Notes: generated by a model not told the origin, from the letters alone. A stretch of 64,000 nucleotides of DNA from Choristoneura fumiferana (GCF_025370935.1 NC_133491.1:4763263-4827262); one strand, 5' to 3'. Positions 21,570-33,463 are shown, counted from the first letter of the stretch. Program-made: numbers and translations.

Positions 21570-23765
21570 GTTCAACAGAGTTTGTACGGCACGTGTAAGA
21601 GAAAAGAAGCAACTCAATGAAGGTTTTTAGGTAGGAGAAATATCGCTAGATGGCGTTAGCATCGAGTAGTCTGTGCGATGTTACAGTATTGCCTGCAATT
21701 GGTGCATTGAGTTATTTACCAATGACAAATGTGACGCAAATGTTAAAGTTGTCAAACTAAAGTAAAGACCTCACGACAGCTCAGCGTCAAGTAGTCCGTC
21801 ACAGAAACCTCATTATATTAAACTAGGTAGATTTAAGTAAAATCCAACTTATGGGACACGTGCGCCTTTGTAGTGATTTATTGCAAAACAAAACTAGTAA
21901 CATAAATCCGCGACAGATGGCGTTGGAAGGCACTACGTTAACATGAAAAACCGATCAATAATACTATGCTCACGACTGATATCCCAGAATGGGACATCAG
22001 CAAAAAGGTTAGAAGTTGAATGTTTCTGTTACAGATAACAGAGCAGTCGCAAGGTTAACATATTTAAATTTATAAAAGACATACGCGTCATTTACGTTGT
22101 TTTATTATTAAACAATTCTTAGAAGTTTTTTACGAAATCCTTTAAACGTTTAAAGTAAATATAGATTCGAAGTAAGTAAATAAATATTTAAGTGTTGTTA
22201 ATTTTCTTTTGGTCGTACCTGTGATTTTGTTTTCATAAACTTCATTAAATTCCAGAAAGTTCCTTTGATAATAAATCAAAGCAAAGCAAAATATTAAAAA
22301 AATATTGTTTTTTACAATACGTTTTTGTTGCATACATTTTATGTTGACTATACAAAGGTATCTAATAAGAAGACCAAAAGTAGCTTAAATTTGACATGCT
22401 TTTACCTAACAAACAATAAATAAAAGTCATTTCAAATTAAATTGACTATGGCCTGTAAAGACAATAGCTACAAAATATTAAGAGGCACTAAATGTATTTT
22501 CACTTACATAATATTCAGTTCAGCACGAGAATGTTAAGATATATAATAGACCGCCAGCGGGCTGTTCTGAAATTAATAAAACAAACACGACCACTTCCGT
22601 TAGAATTGGCCTACGAGTTGGCAATAATTTCCATTTCCCCTGGTAGGGGTACTAGTGAACGAAGTGCATGCATAACATAAAGGGAATTATCGCGCTATAA
22701 CATGCTTAACATACGTGATTCAAGCATTTACCTACATATTAATCACAAATACAAAAACACAAATAAAAAACAAAAACACTTGATGATATCGAAAAAACAA
22801 CTTGACTTAGCATTACGTTTCAGTATAATCTGGCTATTACAGCGCTGATTTTCAATACATTCAGTAACAAACTCTTCTCAGTCGGTCCCCCGAGGTTCAG
22901 GATGCCATCCAAAGTCTTTTTCCACACGATCTAGTCTTCTTCTTTTTTTTAAATAGAGATTTGACAATTCTCGCCATAAAAAATTTGAGTACATAAAAAT
23001 CCTTCGTGTGGTGTATCGCTTATTCTTATTTAATTTCAGGGTCAATGTCTATACTACAAATCAACCCATCCTCCTTTTATCAGACAAGTACAAAAATGTA
23101 ATATTTCAAGTTTAGAACAAAACGCACAATAACGTAGTTTTATTCCAAACCGACAGGTCAAAAAATATTTACATAATCATGAAACGTAGTTAGTTCCATT
23201 AGATGATTTTGTTTAGAATTGCAGAGTTTACCCAATGTTACAATAAAATACATATTAAGCCAGAGCCGAGATAGCGTGAGTTGTAAAGCATAAAATTAGC
23301 ATATACAACGAGGTTCGTGGCAAAATCCTACTATACCTACATACATACCTATCTTAATTTTCGATCTGTTGATAAAGAAGCTCTTTTTGCTGACGATACT
23401 TGCATTGGCATCATGCCTGTATCTTTGAAGTCTGTTCAATGACTAGAAGAGAATGAAAATTCAACTTGAATAATTTGATCTCAAAAAACAAGCAGGATCG
23501 ATGTAAGAAAAAGAGTAGGTAAGGCTAAAATCTTGGCCCTTTGTGATATTTTAAATGACATGCCGTTAGTATGTAAATACAAAAAAAGAAAACCCACGAA
23601 GTTCAAAAAAGTAGGTACTGTTTGTCGCTTTCAGTCGGTACACAATTTTGTATAGCTTTTCAAACATGACGTTAAAATGTCAAGGTACAAAAGTGATCAC
23701 TTATTTATGACGTTGACTGTACCTAGCGACGACTCCTGGTGGTCACATTTATGTATGAATGGGCT
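21570..23765. other. Intronic sequence with weak repeat traces
   Basis: The stretch 21640-21720 contains CGCTAGATGGCGTTAGC and a GTCTGTGCGATGTTAC word typical of diffuse repeats. No exon of the cyclase or other gene can be supported here. Confidence 0.4.
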
Positions 23766-23779
23766 ATAGAAAATTTTCG

Positions 23780-24225
23780 ATTCAAAGTCAAAGTCAAAAT
23801 ATCTTTATTCAATTTAGGCTATAACAAGCACTTATGAATGTCAAAAAAAATCTACCACCGGTTCGGAAAAACCTCTGTTGAGAAGAATCCGGCAAGAAAT
23901 TCAACGAGGTATATTTTATTAAACAGATTTACACTATTTATTATTATATGATATGTATACATCACAAATATTTAACACAACTTTATTTTTAACACAGTAG
24001 GTTCGCTATTTGAAGTGATCGCTAATGCGGATCGGAATTATTTCCAAGTATCCCTGTCCATGATATAATCATTAACTTTATAATACACCTTAGATATTAA
24101 TGTCTTCTCGACAATAGATCTGAATTTTGTATCTGTTTCATTTATAATATTTTTTGGAATTTTATTATAAAAACGTATGCAATTTCCCAGATTATTTTTT
24201 AGACGTCCTGTATTTAGGTACTAGA
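23780..24225 (-). pseudogene. Jockey/CR1-like LINE pol C-terminus and 3' UTR
   Basis: On the minus strand, 24225 down to 24038 reads LKNNLGNCIRFYNKIPKN, then KTLISKVYYKVNDYIM and DTWK before TAA at 24038-24040. The word RFYNKIP followed by a basic tail is typical of the closing part of insect non-LTR retrotransposon polymerases. The 3' UTR follows with CCGGTTCTTC-like wording (reverse CACCGGTTCGG) and ends in a TTGACTTTGACTTTG repeat near 23785. Only the last 60 or so codons are present; the catalytic domain is missing. A second, inverted copy is at 25110-25320. Confidence 0.65.
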
Positions 24226-24243
24226 TAACATGGAAACTGTAAC

Positions 24244-24520
24244 AGAATACAATACAATAACTCTTTATTGAACACTCACATATTCTACCATGTCAACTAA
24301 AATGTACCCATGAAAATCATAGGAATTATTTTAATTACTTACTTTTAACGGCCACAAGGCCTGAAAAATCCAACAACTGGCAAATATTTAATAATTACTT
24401 TTTACCTTAAATCTATCTCCTATCCATCTTAATTGAGACTTTGGCGTGTTTTTTTATTGCATATTTTTGATGGGATGTAGAGTTGTCACTCCACCGCCCT
24501 TACCTGCAAAGTTGATTAGA
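24244..24520 (-). repeat. Possible LINE 3' tail
   Basis: AATACAATACAATAACTC and CTTTATTGAACACTC look like a reversed LINE 3' end with a CAATAAAG-type poly(A) signal. No pol codons are recognised upstream of it. Confidence 0.35.
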
Positions 24521-24767
24521 AAAAAACCCATTTTACAAGCTGATTCGGGTCTATAAAAACGCCTTCGCAAGTCGTCAAGGTTCAAGGAATTCGACCCCAA
24601 AGCCGAACCTAAAACTTTGTCGCCCTAAATTCGATTTACTGTGATGAATCATAAAAATGAGGGTAGATTTTACACCTAAATGATAAGAAGGAAGAACAAA
24701 ATGTGATTTTCCCACTAACGTCGATAATCCGATGGCTACTAGAAACAGAGGGATGCTTAAAGTTCCA

Positions 24768-25058
24768 TGAACTAAAAGAATTTCCTTGCTCACCCGCGAC
24801 CTTACGATAGCATAGCATAGTTGATAGCGATAGTTGCCAGAGCCTAACAACTGGTAGCATGGTGGTGTTATTCTGAAGATGAGCTCTGATTGAGTTCGAA
24901 ACTCGTCAGTGTGGTGCGGTGGTGGTGATAGATGGGTTTTTGTGATTTGTGTATTTTTTAAAGTGTGGAAGTGGAGGAACTGCATGAACACGCATATTTT
25001 GCATAAGCTTAGCTATCGTAAGGTCACGGGTGAGCAAGAAAATTCTTTTAGCTCATTC
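24768..25058. mobile_element. Foldback element, deleted relative of 10822-11659
   Basis: Right arm complete (GATGAGCTCTGATTG to CACGGGTGAGCAAG), left arm reduced to about 60 bp (CTTGCTCACCCGCGACC). The flank 25059-25100 (GGACCTCCGCAAAGTCACG, GATTCAATAAATTATT) also matches the region next to the left arm of the 10822 copy. Confidence 0.7.
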
Positions 25059-25109
25059 ATATGGACCTCCGCAAAGTCACGCCTGATTCAATAAATTATT
25101 AAAAATTCC

Positions 25110-25320
25110 ATCTTACAGACTGGCTAAAACCAAAAAATCGTTTCTGGGAAATTGCATACGTTTTTATAACAAAATTCCAAAAAATATTACCAATGAAACG
25201 GATAGAAAATTCAGATCTATTGTCAAGAAGACATTAATATCTAAGGCGTATTATAAAGTTAATGATTATATCATGGAATAATTCCGATCCGCATTGACGA
25301 TCCCTTACTTCAAATAGCGA
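25110..25320 (+). pseudogene. Jockey/CR1-like LINE pol C-terminus, plus-strand copy
   Basis: Reads KSFLGNCIRFYNKIPKN, then KTLISKAYYKVNDYIME and a stop at about 25281. It is the same LINE family as the reverse copy at 23780-24225 and lies about 0.9 kb from it in opposite orientation. It abuts the foldback element ending near 25100. Confidence 0.65.
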
Positions 25321-25957
25321 AAGTGTTAAAAATAAAAATTGTGTTAAATATTTAACTATTTGTGTTTGTGATATTAGTAGCAAGCAAAACAATGAATTTG
25401 GATAACGATTTTATATTAAGAAAAATAAACAAATTTGCGTGTGTCTTGTGCCGTTCTCTTAGCTCGACTGGTTCCGGCTCCTTTTGCTGCGCAGGCGGCG
25501 GTCTGGGTGACTTCACATGCTTGAGCGCGTACATGTAACTATATATCATAAGATTCCGCTGAACTGGAATATGTAAATCCCATTTTTTCCTTATCCCGTG
25601 GGAATTAACAAAAATCCTTAAAACGGTTTTTTACTATTATAATCACCTACTTCTATCTAAATTTAAAGAACCTAGTTATTATAGTTACTGAGATACGGTC
25701 ACTCGGAATCGAGTATATAAATCCCGTTTTTTTCCTTTCCCGTGGAAATTTCCAAAAATCCTTCCTTAGTGGGTGCCTACATAGTATAAGGTATCTATGT
25801 GCAAAATTTCAAGTCTCTAGGTCCAGTGGTTTGGGCTGTGCTTTGATATATCAACAGTCAGTCAGTCAGTCAGTTTAGAATTTTATATATATATAGATTG
25901 TAGCGATCGTCCCATACTCTGACATGGCGCAGCCGGTGGGATCATGTCAGATTATAT
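25320..25957. other. Intronic sequence with a repeat tail
   Basis: At 25775-25900 the words GGTATCTATGTGCAAAATTTC, TTTGGGCTGTGCTTTGATA and a CAGT tetranucleotide run followed by TATATATATAGATT form a commonly seen non-autonomous repeat end. The rest is unassigned. Confidence 0.4.
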
Positions 25958-26086
25958 ACTTGGGAGCAAAGAGATCGAGCCACCCTTGCAATTTTTTACG
26001 TTTCTTTTTATGTTTTTTAGGTCGTAAATGTTATCTTGAAAACGTAAAAATTAGCAAGGGTGGGTCGATTTCTTTGCTCCCAAGTG
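25958..26086. mobile_element. Hairpin MITE, ACTTGGGAGCAAAG family
   Basis: ACTTGGGAGCAAAGAGATCG at the left is mirrored by CGATTTCTTTGCTCCCAAGT at the right, and CACCCTTGC by GCAAGGGTG further in. Arms are about 45 bp. Confidence 0.7.
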
Positions 26087-26089
26087 TAG

Positions 26090-26606
26090 GACCGGGACGC
26101 GTTAGTAATACACTAAGGTTGAGCTTAGACTGCTTCATTATAAATACTCTGTCTACGTGCATTCCTATCAATATAAAATAATTAGAGTAATTTGGGTAGT
26201 GCTCCACTGACAATCATCGCCATTTTAGGTAAGGGGCTTATTGTTTCTGGTCTAGCCCTAAAATGTGCCATCTTTTTAATATCAGTGAAACCATACAAAG
26301 CTGTCTCGTCGTCCATAAAGATAAATAGATAGGGTAAATATATACATCGTCGATCGATTCTGACGAAATTTTGACATGCATGTCATATTGTCTGTATGAC
26401 ATGTATGTCAAATATTGCGTCAGTGTCATTCCTGCGACGCGTTAACTTTTTATGGCTAAATGGATCGATTTGCGTTATAGATATCAGCAAACTTGCAAGT
26501 GTATACTTTCATTAGCTAAGCGCTTTCGTTTGCGCTAATACTCAGTATAAAGATAAGCTTTTGTAGGTAAACTAAATGCTTAACTTTTATCATGACCTTT
26601 CAAACC
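26090..26606. other. Intronic sequence
   Basis: A short palindromic cluster of TGACATGCATGTCA and TGACATGTATGTCA is at about 26371-26411. No gene recognised. Confidence 0.35.
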
Positions 26607-26911
26607 TATTCATCATCCCAGCCTATATACGTCCCACTGCAGGGCACAGGCCTCCCCTCAGAATGAGAGGGCTTGGGCCATAGTTCCTACGCGGGCCCAG
26701 TGCGGATTGGGAACTTCACACACACCATTGAATTTCTTCGCAGGTTTGTGCAGGTTTCCTCACGATGTTTTCCTTCACCGCAAAGCTCGTGGTAAATTTC
26801 AAATGTAACTCCGCACATGAATTTCGAAGAACTCAGAGGTGCGAGCCGGGGTTTGAACCCACGACCCTCTGCTTGAGAGGCGATGGGTCAAACCACTAGG
26901 CCACCACGGCT
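26607..26911 (-). mobile_element. tRNA-derived SINE (family A), near complete
   Basis: Minus-strand head with GGCCTAGTGGTTTGACCC as A-box region and GGGTTC-type B box (mutated: GGGTTCAAACCCC), full body ending at CCCAGCCTATATACG. Confidence 0.8.
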
Positions 26912-28161
26912 TCAAACCTATTAGCAGACTCTAATATAAATCTAAGATGTTATCTACGAACAATGCGCCGAATTAGCTCACACACAAAAGCGCCTGCCAA
27001 TCTTCCCCAATCTTGATTGCTCTCAGGAAGCCCACGCTAGGAATTATTAAGCAGCTACTTGTGTTTTAATTTAAGAGAAGTTTCCCTGCCGGCCGCGCGG
27101 CCGCGTTAGGTATTCGTTTGGGATATTGCTGTCTTTATCGCTCGTGACATAAGCGCTCGCAGCCGTCCCCCCCATGCCTTCCGCAACGACGTCCGTAATT
27201 TATATATTGAGAAAGCTGTAGGCTTTTCAAGATTTGGGCGGTTGAATTTTGGGTTTCGTTGTCCTCATATTATACGAAAAGGATAGCACAGAAATCAATG
27301 ATATTTTACAACCAAGATATTCATTATATTTTCTATGCCTGTGGTTTTTTCGATTTTTGTAAAATTGCTTCATTAGTCTGTAATTCTCGTGCAAAGTTGA
27401 CATCTTTTTTTTTGTCGACTTTTGAGCTCCTGTAATTCTGATATTACACATTTATATGAAAATCTGAAAACCACAGGCATAGATTACGTCTAGTCCATAC
27501 TTACAAAATTTCATCTATTTCTGTTGTCTAGTTTTCAAATGAGACCGGGACTACGTTTGTATGGAGAATGGAACGAAGAGACTTCTCTTAAAAGTTCTCA
27601 GCGATTGACATTTGTCTCACCTGATTTTACCTGCGCGAAGCGCTTTGTGCGTAGACCAAAACATTAACAACGTAAGCCTGGGGTCTACAACGAAATTCGA
27701 AAATCGAATAAACTTTTTCTCAAAATATATCATTTAATTTTATTCCAATATTTTTCTTATGCTTTCCCTTCTTTTTTCATTAAAAATAAACTGCAGGTGT
27801 ATTTTCCCACCGAAAGTACCACAAGCTGTTTCAGACCCAATAAAAAAAAGTCCGGAGTTACAACAAAATATGTAATACCGGCCATTATTACTTGGCTGTA
27901 TACGACTTGTGCCAACATTTCTATGGCCTTTTTAACTTAAAATATTTGTGACTGATTGCAGGCGCGCTAATTTATTATTGTCGAGCTAGCGCGCCTGCAA
28001 TCTTTTTAACTTTTTAATTTTTCGCTGACCATAAACTATGCACTTCACCTTCTGATATGTAAAGAATAATGTCAACTTTTACGGAGATTTTTGTGAAAAA
28101 TAATATTGGCGTCAGCGGGACGGCAAGATACGAAGTTAAATTTTGCGCTTCGTAGTACAGC
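26912..28161. other. Intronic sequence with one short perfect stem
   Basis: At 27955-27969 and 27987-28001 there is a 15-bp perfect inverted repeat (ATTGCAGGCGCGCTA) with a 17-base loop. Apart from a GGCCGCGCGGCC palindrome near 27093 nothing else is recognised. Confidence 0.4.
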
Positions 28162-28290
28162 AGGGCTACTACGAAACTCGAAACTCGAAGTTCGTATCGT
28201 ACCGTCCCTCCCGCTCTCGTATTAAATAGTATAAGTGTCAGAGGGACCGCACGACACGAACTTCGAGTTTCGTTGTAGCTTGTAGCCCTA
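28162..28290. mobile_element. MITE with AGGGCTAC termini
   Basis: AGGGCTACTACGAAACTCG at the left pairs with CGAGTTTCGTTG..TAGCCCT at the right, and CCGTCCCTC with GAGGGACCG in the middle. Confidence 0.7.
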
Positions 28291-28376
28291 CATGCATATT
28301 TATATTACAATTATTATGGCATTAAAACAGTTCCGTGTTATGTTCAAACTAAATTCGCTTTTATTTTATAATAAAC

Positions 28377-28597
28377 TAGCTTTTGCCCGCGGCTTCGCCC
28401 GCGTGGAATTCGGTTATCGCGCGCTGTTCCCTCGGGAACTGTGCATTTTTCCAGGATAAAAACTATGTCACTCTCTGACCCTTAAACTATTTCTATGCCA
28501 AAAATCACGTCGATCCGTCGCTTCGTTTGGACGTGAAAGACGGACAAACATACACACAAACACACACACTTTCGCATGTATAATATTAGTATACATT
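28377..28597 (-). mobile_element. Helitron-like element (Lep1-like)
   Basis: On the minus strand: ACTAATATTATACATGCG, a GTGTGTTTGTGTG stretch, CGTCTTTCACGTC, then GGGAACAGCGCGCG, and a terminal GAAGCCGCGGGCAAAAG plus CTAGT. A 3' hairpin followed by CTAG fits Helitron ends. Too short to code for Rep/helicase. Confidence 0.55.
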
Positions 28598-29519
28598 AAA
28601 TTAGTAATAGTAATACATTAAATTCCACTGATTAACACGCATCAAATTTTGATTAATAATAAAATTCACTTAATAGTCTTTTAAACAATACATTTTCAAC
28701 AAAAAAAATACAAGGAAGTGTTGCTGTATAAAACACAGTAATTTGAATCCTTTACGTTGTACTATATGTTTTTATTTATTTGATAATATCAAGTATTTGT
28801 CCGACTGGCTTTAATTTAGCTTAAAATTAGAGATAGGTACTAGTCCCATCGGCGAGTAGCGAGAAGTGTTTTTAGTATGAAAATTTTATCGCTTTTGTCG
28901 CCGACCGAAAAATTTTGCATTATTAAAAAATAACTCTCTTTTCGTGCCTCTCTGGCGGTGGGATCAATGCCAAAGGCAAATATTTTATCATAGCACCACA
29001 ATTAGTGAATTTGATCCCGAGATTTTTAGTATGGATGAATCCCGGGATCCCGGGATTCGTCATACTAACAATCCCGGGATTGTATTCTCTAAACAAAATA
29101 CACAAATACGCAGCAATAAGAAAGGCATAAAACTCCCAAAACAAATGAAATATTTTAAACAAATGTAAAAGTGACATTCCTAATTTCACGGTAAGCACGG
29201 CACCTACATCCCTAATCCGCTAAGCCTAATATGGGAAAGCCATAAATTATACTGACAGCTTCCTGGCCTTCATTGTTAAGCTATTAATTTTAAATGACAG
29301 GTTATTGAACTTTCGATAATTTTGCCATTGCCATGTTTACATTATTTCAGTAAAATTGTATATCACACCAGCCCCAATAAGTGTGGCATGTTCACTGTTG
29401 ATCAAACCCTTTTATAATAATAAAGAGAAAAAAGTAGATATATTACAGTGAGATTTTATAACCTCCACGATCAAATTATTTAGAGAAGATAGTGTATAAA
29501 AAATAAAAAATAAACTTTT
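28598..29519. other. Intronic sequence with an ATCCCGGGAT cluster
   Basis: At 29013-29082 the word ATCCCGGGAT or a close variant occurs about four times and the middle forms a palindrome of about 40 bp (29028-29068). Otherwise unassigned. Confidence 0.4.
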
Positions 29520-29803
29520 TTTTTTGTTATTCAACTGGATGGCAAACGAGCAAGTGAGTCTCCTGATGATAAGAGATCACCACCGCTCATAGACACCTGC
29601 AACACCAGGGGGATTGCAAATGCGTTGCCAACCTCGAGGCCTAAGATGGGATACCTCAAGTGCCAGTAATTCCACCGGCTGTCTTACTCTCCACGCCGAA
29701 ACACAACAGTGCAAGCACTGCTGTTTCACGGCAGGATTAGCGAGCAAGATGGTGGTCGCAATCCGGGCGGACCTTGCACAAGGTCCTACCACCTGCAAAA
29801 ACT
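29520..29803 (-). mobile_element. Interspersed retroelement, CATCAGGAGACCC family (copy 2)
   Basis: Reverse copy: the tail ends in a poly-T stretch at 29517-29526 (A tail on the minus strand), then GGATGGCAAACGAGC, GGGATTGCAAATGCG and finally GACCTTGCACAAGGTCC. Confidence 0.7.
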
Positions 29804-30962
29804 TAGTTGTTAACCACTCTTATATCGAATATTAATCACTCGATGCGAGCTTTCTAACAAAAGCCAAGATGAAGAAGTAAGCAGAGCCTTCATTCGAAAT
29901 TGCATTGTGAAATGCATTAGGATTTTCAACATGTTTATTGTTAAGGAACAGAAATTTAGCTTGAGAAATGGAAGACAATCGCACCTTGCGTCCAGTTGAG
30001 TTGAATGTTTTGGTTGTACACCTTGTCCGTCAGTTTATACGTCACTTATTGGATTTCAATATAGTAAAAATGCATAAGGCAGACACACGAACTCAGAAAA
30101 AATAATTTGGAAAGTTTAACATGAAGGAGAGTAAAAGTTGGTCTGAACGGAACCTTTTTTTCGGAATGAATGGAACGAAATTAAGGGATGTACGAGTGAG
30201 TACTGTATGAGAGATTGGCCGATGTTGCCAGACTAACTTAAGAATGTCCTAAGCATTATCTTTACTAAAAAAAAAACTAAAATTCCATAAATGCTCGGGG
30301 ATCCATAAAAATCCCGCCGAGCAATTTATGAGATAGAGAAACTTATTCATCGCAGCCTTGGCAACATTGTACATACATAGTTTAAGTGCCAATATTGTTG
30401 CATAAATATTTACGTACCATGCATATATTCCTAAGATGGAATAGTTTCCTTTACGTAATGGTCCCGCTAAGTGCTGTTGGCAGGAGTATGGAGTATGAAA
30501 TTACAGCGTGCCTATCGAGATTCTCAAACAAAAGAGCATTTCAAGAAATAGATATTAATGTTAGATATTTATGTATAGATATATACAATCTATAGACAAT
30601 TTTGACGTAAATCTTTGGAAATGTTATCTTACAGTGGGAATAGAGTTTACCGATTATAAATATGAATTATCTTTTAACATACAAAACACCAATGACTGAC
30701 ATTATAAAACAGTGAAACAAAAACTATTGAAAATAAACAATAAAAAACTATAAGAGGCTATAAAATGGTTGTCTGTCACTGATACTTACTAATATTTATG
30801 TTAAAAAGAAAATATTGTATGTTGATTGTATGTTGTTGATTGTATTGTATGTATAGTATAATCATTATCATTATATTATACTATACTGGATAAATTCAAA
30901 AATGACATGACGGATTTTCATCGAAATTTCAGCGGAACGTAGTCACAGTGAAAAACAAAAAT
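29804..30962. other. Intronic sequence, nothing recognised
   Basis: AT-rich with no exon, tRNA-like or inverted-repeat feature beyond a short palindrome near 30850-30885 (TATAGTATAAT mirrored). Confidence 0.4.
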
Positions 30963-31003
30963 CTGAGAGGAGGCCTATGTCCAGCAGTGGAACGTAATTT
31001 ATT
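30963..31003 (+). repeat. RTE-like LINE 3' end scrap
   Basis: GAGGCCTATGTCCAGCAGTGG is the closing QQWT-coding word of RTE-like elements. Nothing upstream matches. Confidence 0.5.
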
Positions 31004-31782
31004 GCAATTGTAGTTACGAAAAATAAATGACAAAGTTTATGCTCTACCAAAATATTAAATTAATTTTTATGATTTTCGATCATACTAAAATGTAATTATG
31101 CCAAACGTTTCAAAGATGATTGAGTAGCATCCATTGCCCCGGCTTTCTTTACTCTCAATTTACCCTGTACGTAATCGAACCGAAAACAGAATATTCCGGA
31201 ACCATCCAAACAATTTCCGATAAAAACAATTTCAATAATCCACGAAATTTATCCTAAAAAAAAATGCCCCGTATTTTTACATGCAAATAGAATGTCTGAA
31301 GTAAAAATTAAAAGAAGAATTCAAATAAAAGTTTATAAGTGGGAAAATTGTGGAATTGAAATGAAAGGATGGAAAACTTTTTATGATGTCTTACCTGGAA
31401 TTGGGGGTTAAGATAACATTGTTACGGAAGTTGGAGTTCATCAGACATCATTTTCAACTTCCTTTATTGTTTGATCATTATTTTAACGGATTTGAGTTGA
31501 AATTTGGAATACAAAGCTGTTCTAAAGTAATAAGGTCGGATATTGACTCTCTTTATATACCCTCTTAAGTCTTGATAAAGTGGTAGTGGCGTGGTCGTCA
31601 GTTGAGAATAATTAATTAATTTAATACAAGAATTTAATTAATTTAATACAATAATTTAAAAAATTAAGTTAACAGTATATCTTGTTTTTTTGCTATGATT
31701 AGAAATGAAACACGTCGGCTGGTGTAGTAGAAAATCACTAAAATAATAAAAAATGCACCATTAGCAGTCCGAAACGAACACA
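31004..31782. other. Intronic sequence, nothing recognised
   Basis: Very AT-rich; a duplicated AATTTAATTAATTTAATAC-type phrase lies at about 31615-31655. Confidence 0.35.
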
Positions 31783-32515
31783 ATACAAACACAATACAAA
31801 TATTCTTTATTGATCACCAAAAGCAGTAAAGAGACATTACAAAAATAGAAAAATTCAGGTAGACAATAGGCGGTCTTATCGCTAAAAAGCGATCTCTTCC
31901 AGACAACCAATTTCTGAGAAATTAATAAATATTAACAGACTAATGTAGGTGGCTGAGATAACAGACAGGAGAAACGTAGAATTAAAAGGCAATAAATAAT
32001 AAAAACATTACAAAATAAATTATAATGAACTAATACATGAAATATATTATCTATAAACTACATATATACGAAATACAAAATATCAAAAGGCCGCATTTGT
32101 GAAAAGTAATTTAAAAAGGAAGTTAAAGGAACAATATAAACAAAAAACAAAAAGAATAGAGAAGGATCAAAAACTGGGGATTAAGTAAGTGACAGACAGT
32201 GAGCCTTTAGGAGGGCTTTAAGAATGGGAAGGGATTTCGCTTGCCTTAACGCCAAAGGAAGAGAATTTCAAAGATGAATGGCAGTCATAGTAAAGTAGTT
32301 ATGATAGAATTTGGGGGAAGAAGGAGGAACGGCAAGAATAAAATTTTGTGCAGAGCGAATAGAGGACAAGAACTTAAAACGCTCTCGAAGATATAGAGGA
32401 GTTGCAGGATCGAACGTTACCGAGTACATCTGAACTTCGCCGAAACTCTGAAAATCGGTCACTTTATTTGTTGGTCCAGCACCAATTTAATCTGCTAGTC
32501 GGCAAAACATCAGTA
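31783..32515 (-). pseudogene. LINE reverse transcriptase C-terminus with stop in WNSLP motif, plus 3' UTR
   Basis: Minus strand: from about 32515 the frame gives LPTSRLNWCW, then YLRERFKFLSSIRSAQ, PKFYHNYFTMTAIHL, a TGA where the family has tryptophan of HLWNSLP, then NSLPLALRQAKSLPILKALL and a TAA at 32181-32183. This is the C-terminal part of a Jockey/CR1-like pol. The 3' UTR runs to about 31783 and carries CAATAAAG and a TTTGTATTGTG repeat end. The fragment is 5'-truncated and has at least two stops, so it is dead. A hairpin MITE begins at its upstream edge. Confidence 0.7.
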
Positions 32516-32518
32516 ATA

Positions 32519-32650
32519 ACAAATTGAATCATGACCCAGGGTGGAACTATTTAATAATCAATTTCACTACGATTTCCTTGACAAAAGTATGAGATGTCAA
32601 CATGACACTAGTAGCACAAAGGTTCCACCCTGGGTCATGATTCAATTTGT
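32519..32650. mobile_element. Hairpin MITE, TCATGACCCAGGGTGG family
   Basis: ACAAATTGAATCATGACCC and GGGTCATGATTCAATTTGT form perfect arms, extending to GTGGAAC/GTTCCAC, about 29 bp in all. The interior of about 75 bp is not symmetrical. Confidence 0.75.
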
Positions 32651-33463
32651 TCGACTGTAATACGAGTCCATTTATATTTTGCGTCGCCTAAACTAAAAAA
32701 AGCACATAAATAACCAGCTTTTAGCTTATCTTTATTAGGGACAGTTCACTCGAGTGGAACGTATTCTGCTTGAATGCTCAGTGCCCGCCCATGGAACAAA
32801 TTGGGAGTCTATCATTAATACCTACCCAAATATTTCGAGTAAATGGCCACCATATTTTGTAATTAAAAAAAAAAGTTGCATTATTGTCTTTTTTTTGTAT
32901 TCAAAACTGAAATTATGTAGAATTATGAAAAAATATTGTAATTAGTCTATCAGATGAGAAAACATTGGAAATTTTATGTGGTTGTCCTTTAGCAAATCAA
33001 ACAAAAAATTACAAAGAAAATGAGAAACAAAGTGCGGTAATGGGGGCCCGCGTGACGTCACTCGGCGTGGCGTCAAGTACATCTTCACAAATTATTGAAT
33101 TTATCAAATTTATTTAAATTTTTATTTAGCTTCATGAAAATAAAAAAATAAAATAAATAAATAATTTTAAAAATTATAAGATCTGTGTAGTTAATTTAAC
33201 AGACCATGACCATTTTTATGAAATGTTATGTTGAAAAGTAACTAAGCGTATCTGAATTTGAATCTCTAAAAGTAAAAGATAGTAAAATAGTATTTTGAGC
33301 GAAGTCATCACTTTTCCTACATAAATCGATATTGTGCATTTTGTTTACCTTTGTCTTTTACCGACAAAAGACATGATGTAATTCAACAACTTTTCACACA
33401 CCTCTCACTGTTTTATGCACTTGTGTGGCACGCACTGACACGTTTTATTTGCACGCCATCTAG
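32651..33463. other. Intronic sequence before exon B
   Basis: No coding or repeat feature. The last 100 bases lead into a pyrimidine-containing acceptor ATCTAG at 33458-33463. Confidence 0.45.

Noticed and set aside
24575..24991. 138-codon minus-strand open frame
   Set aside because: It spans the edge and arms of a foldback element and shows no conserved protein motif.
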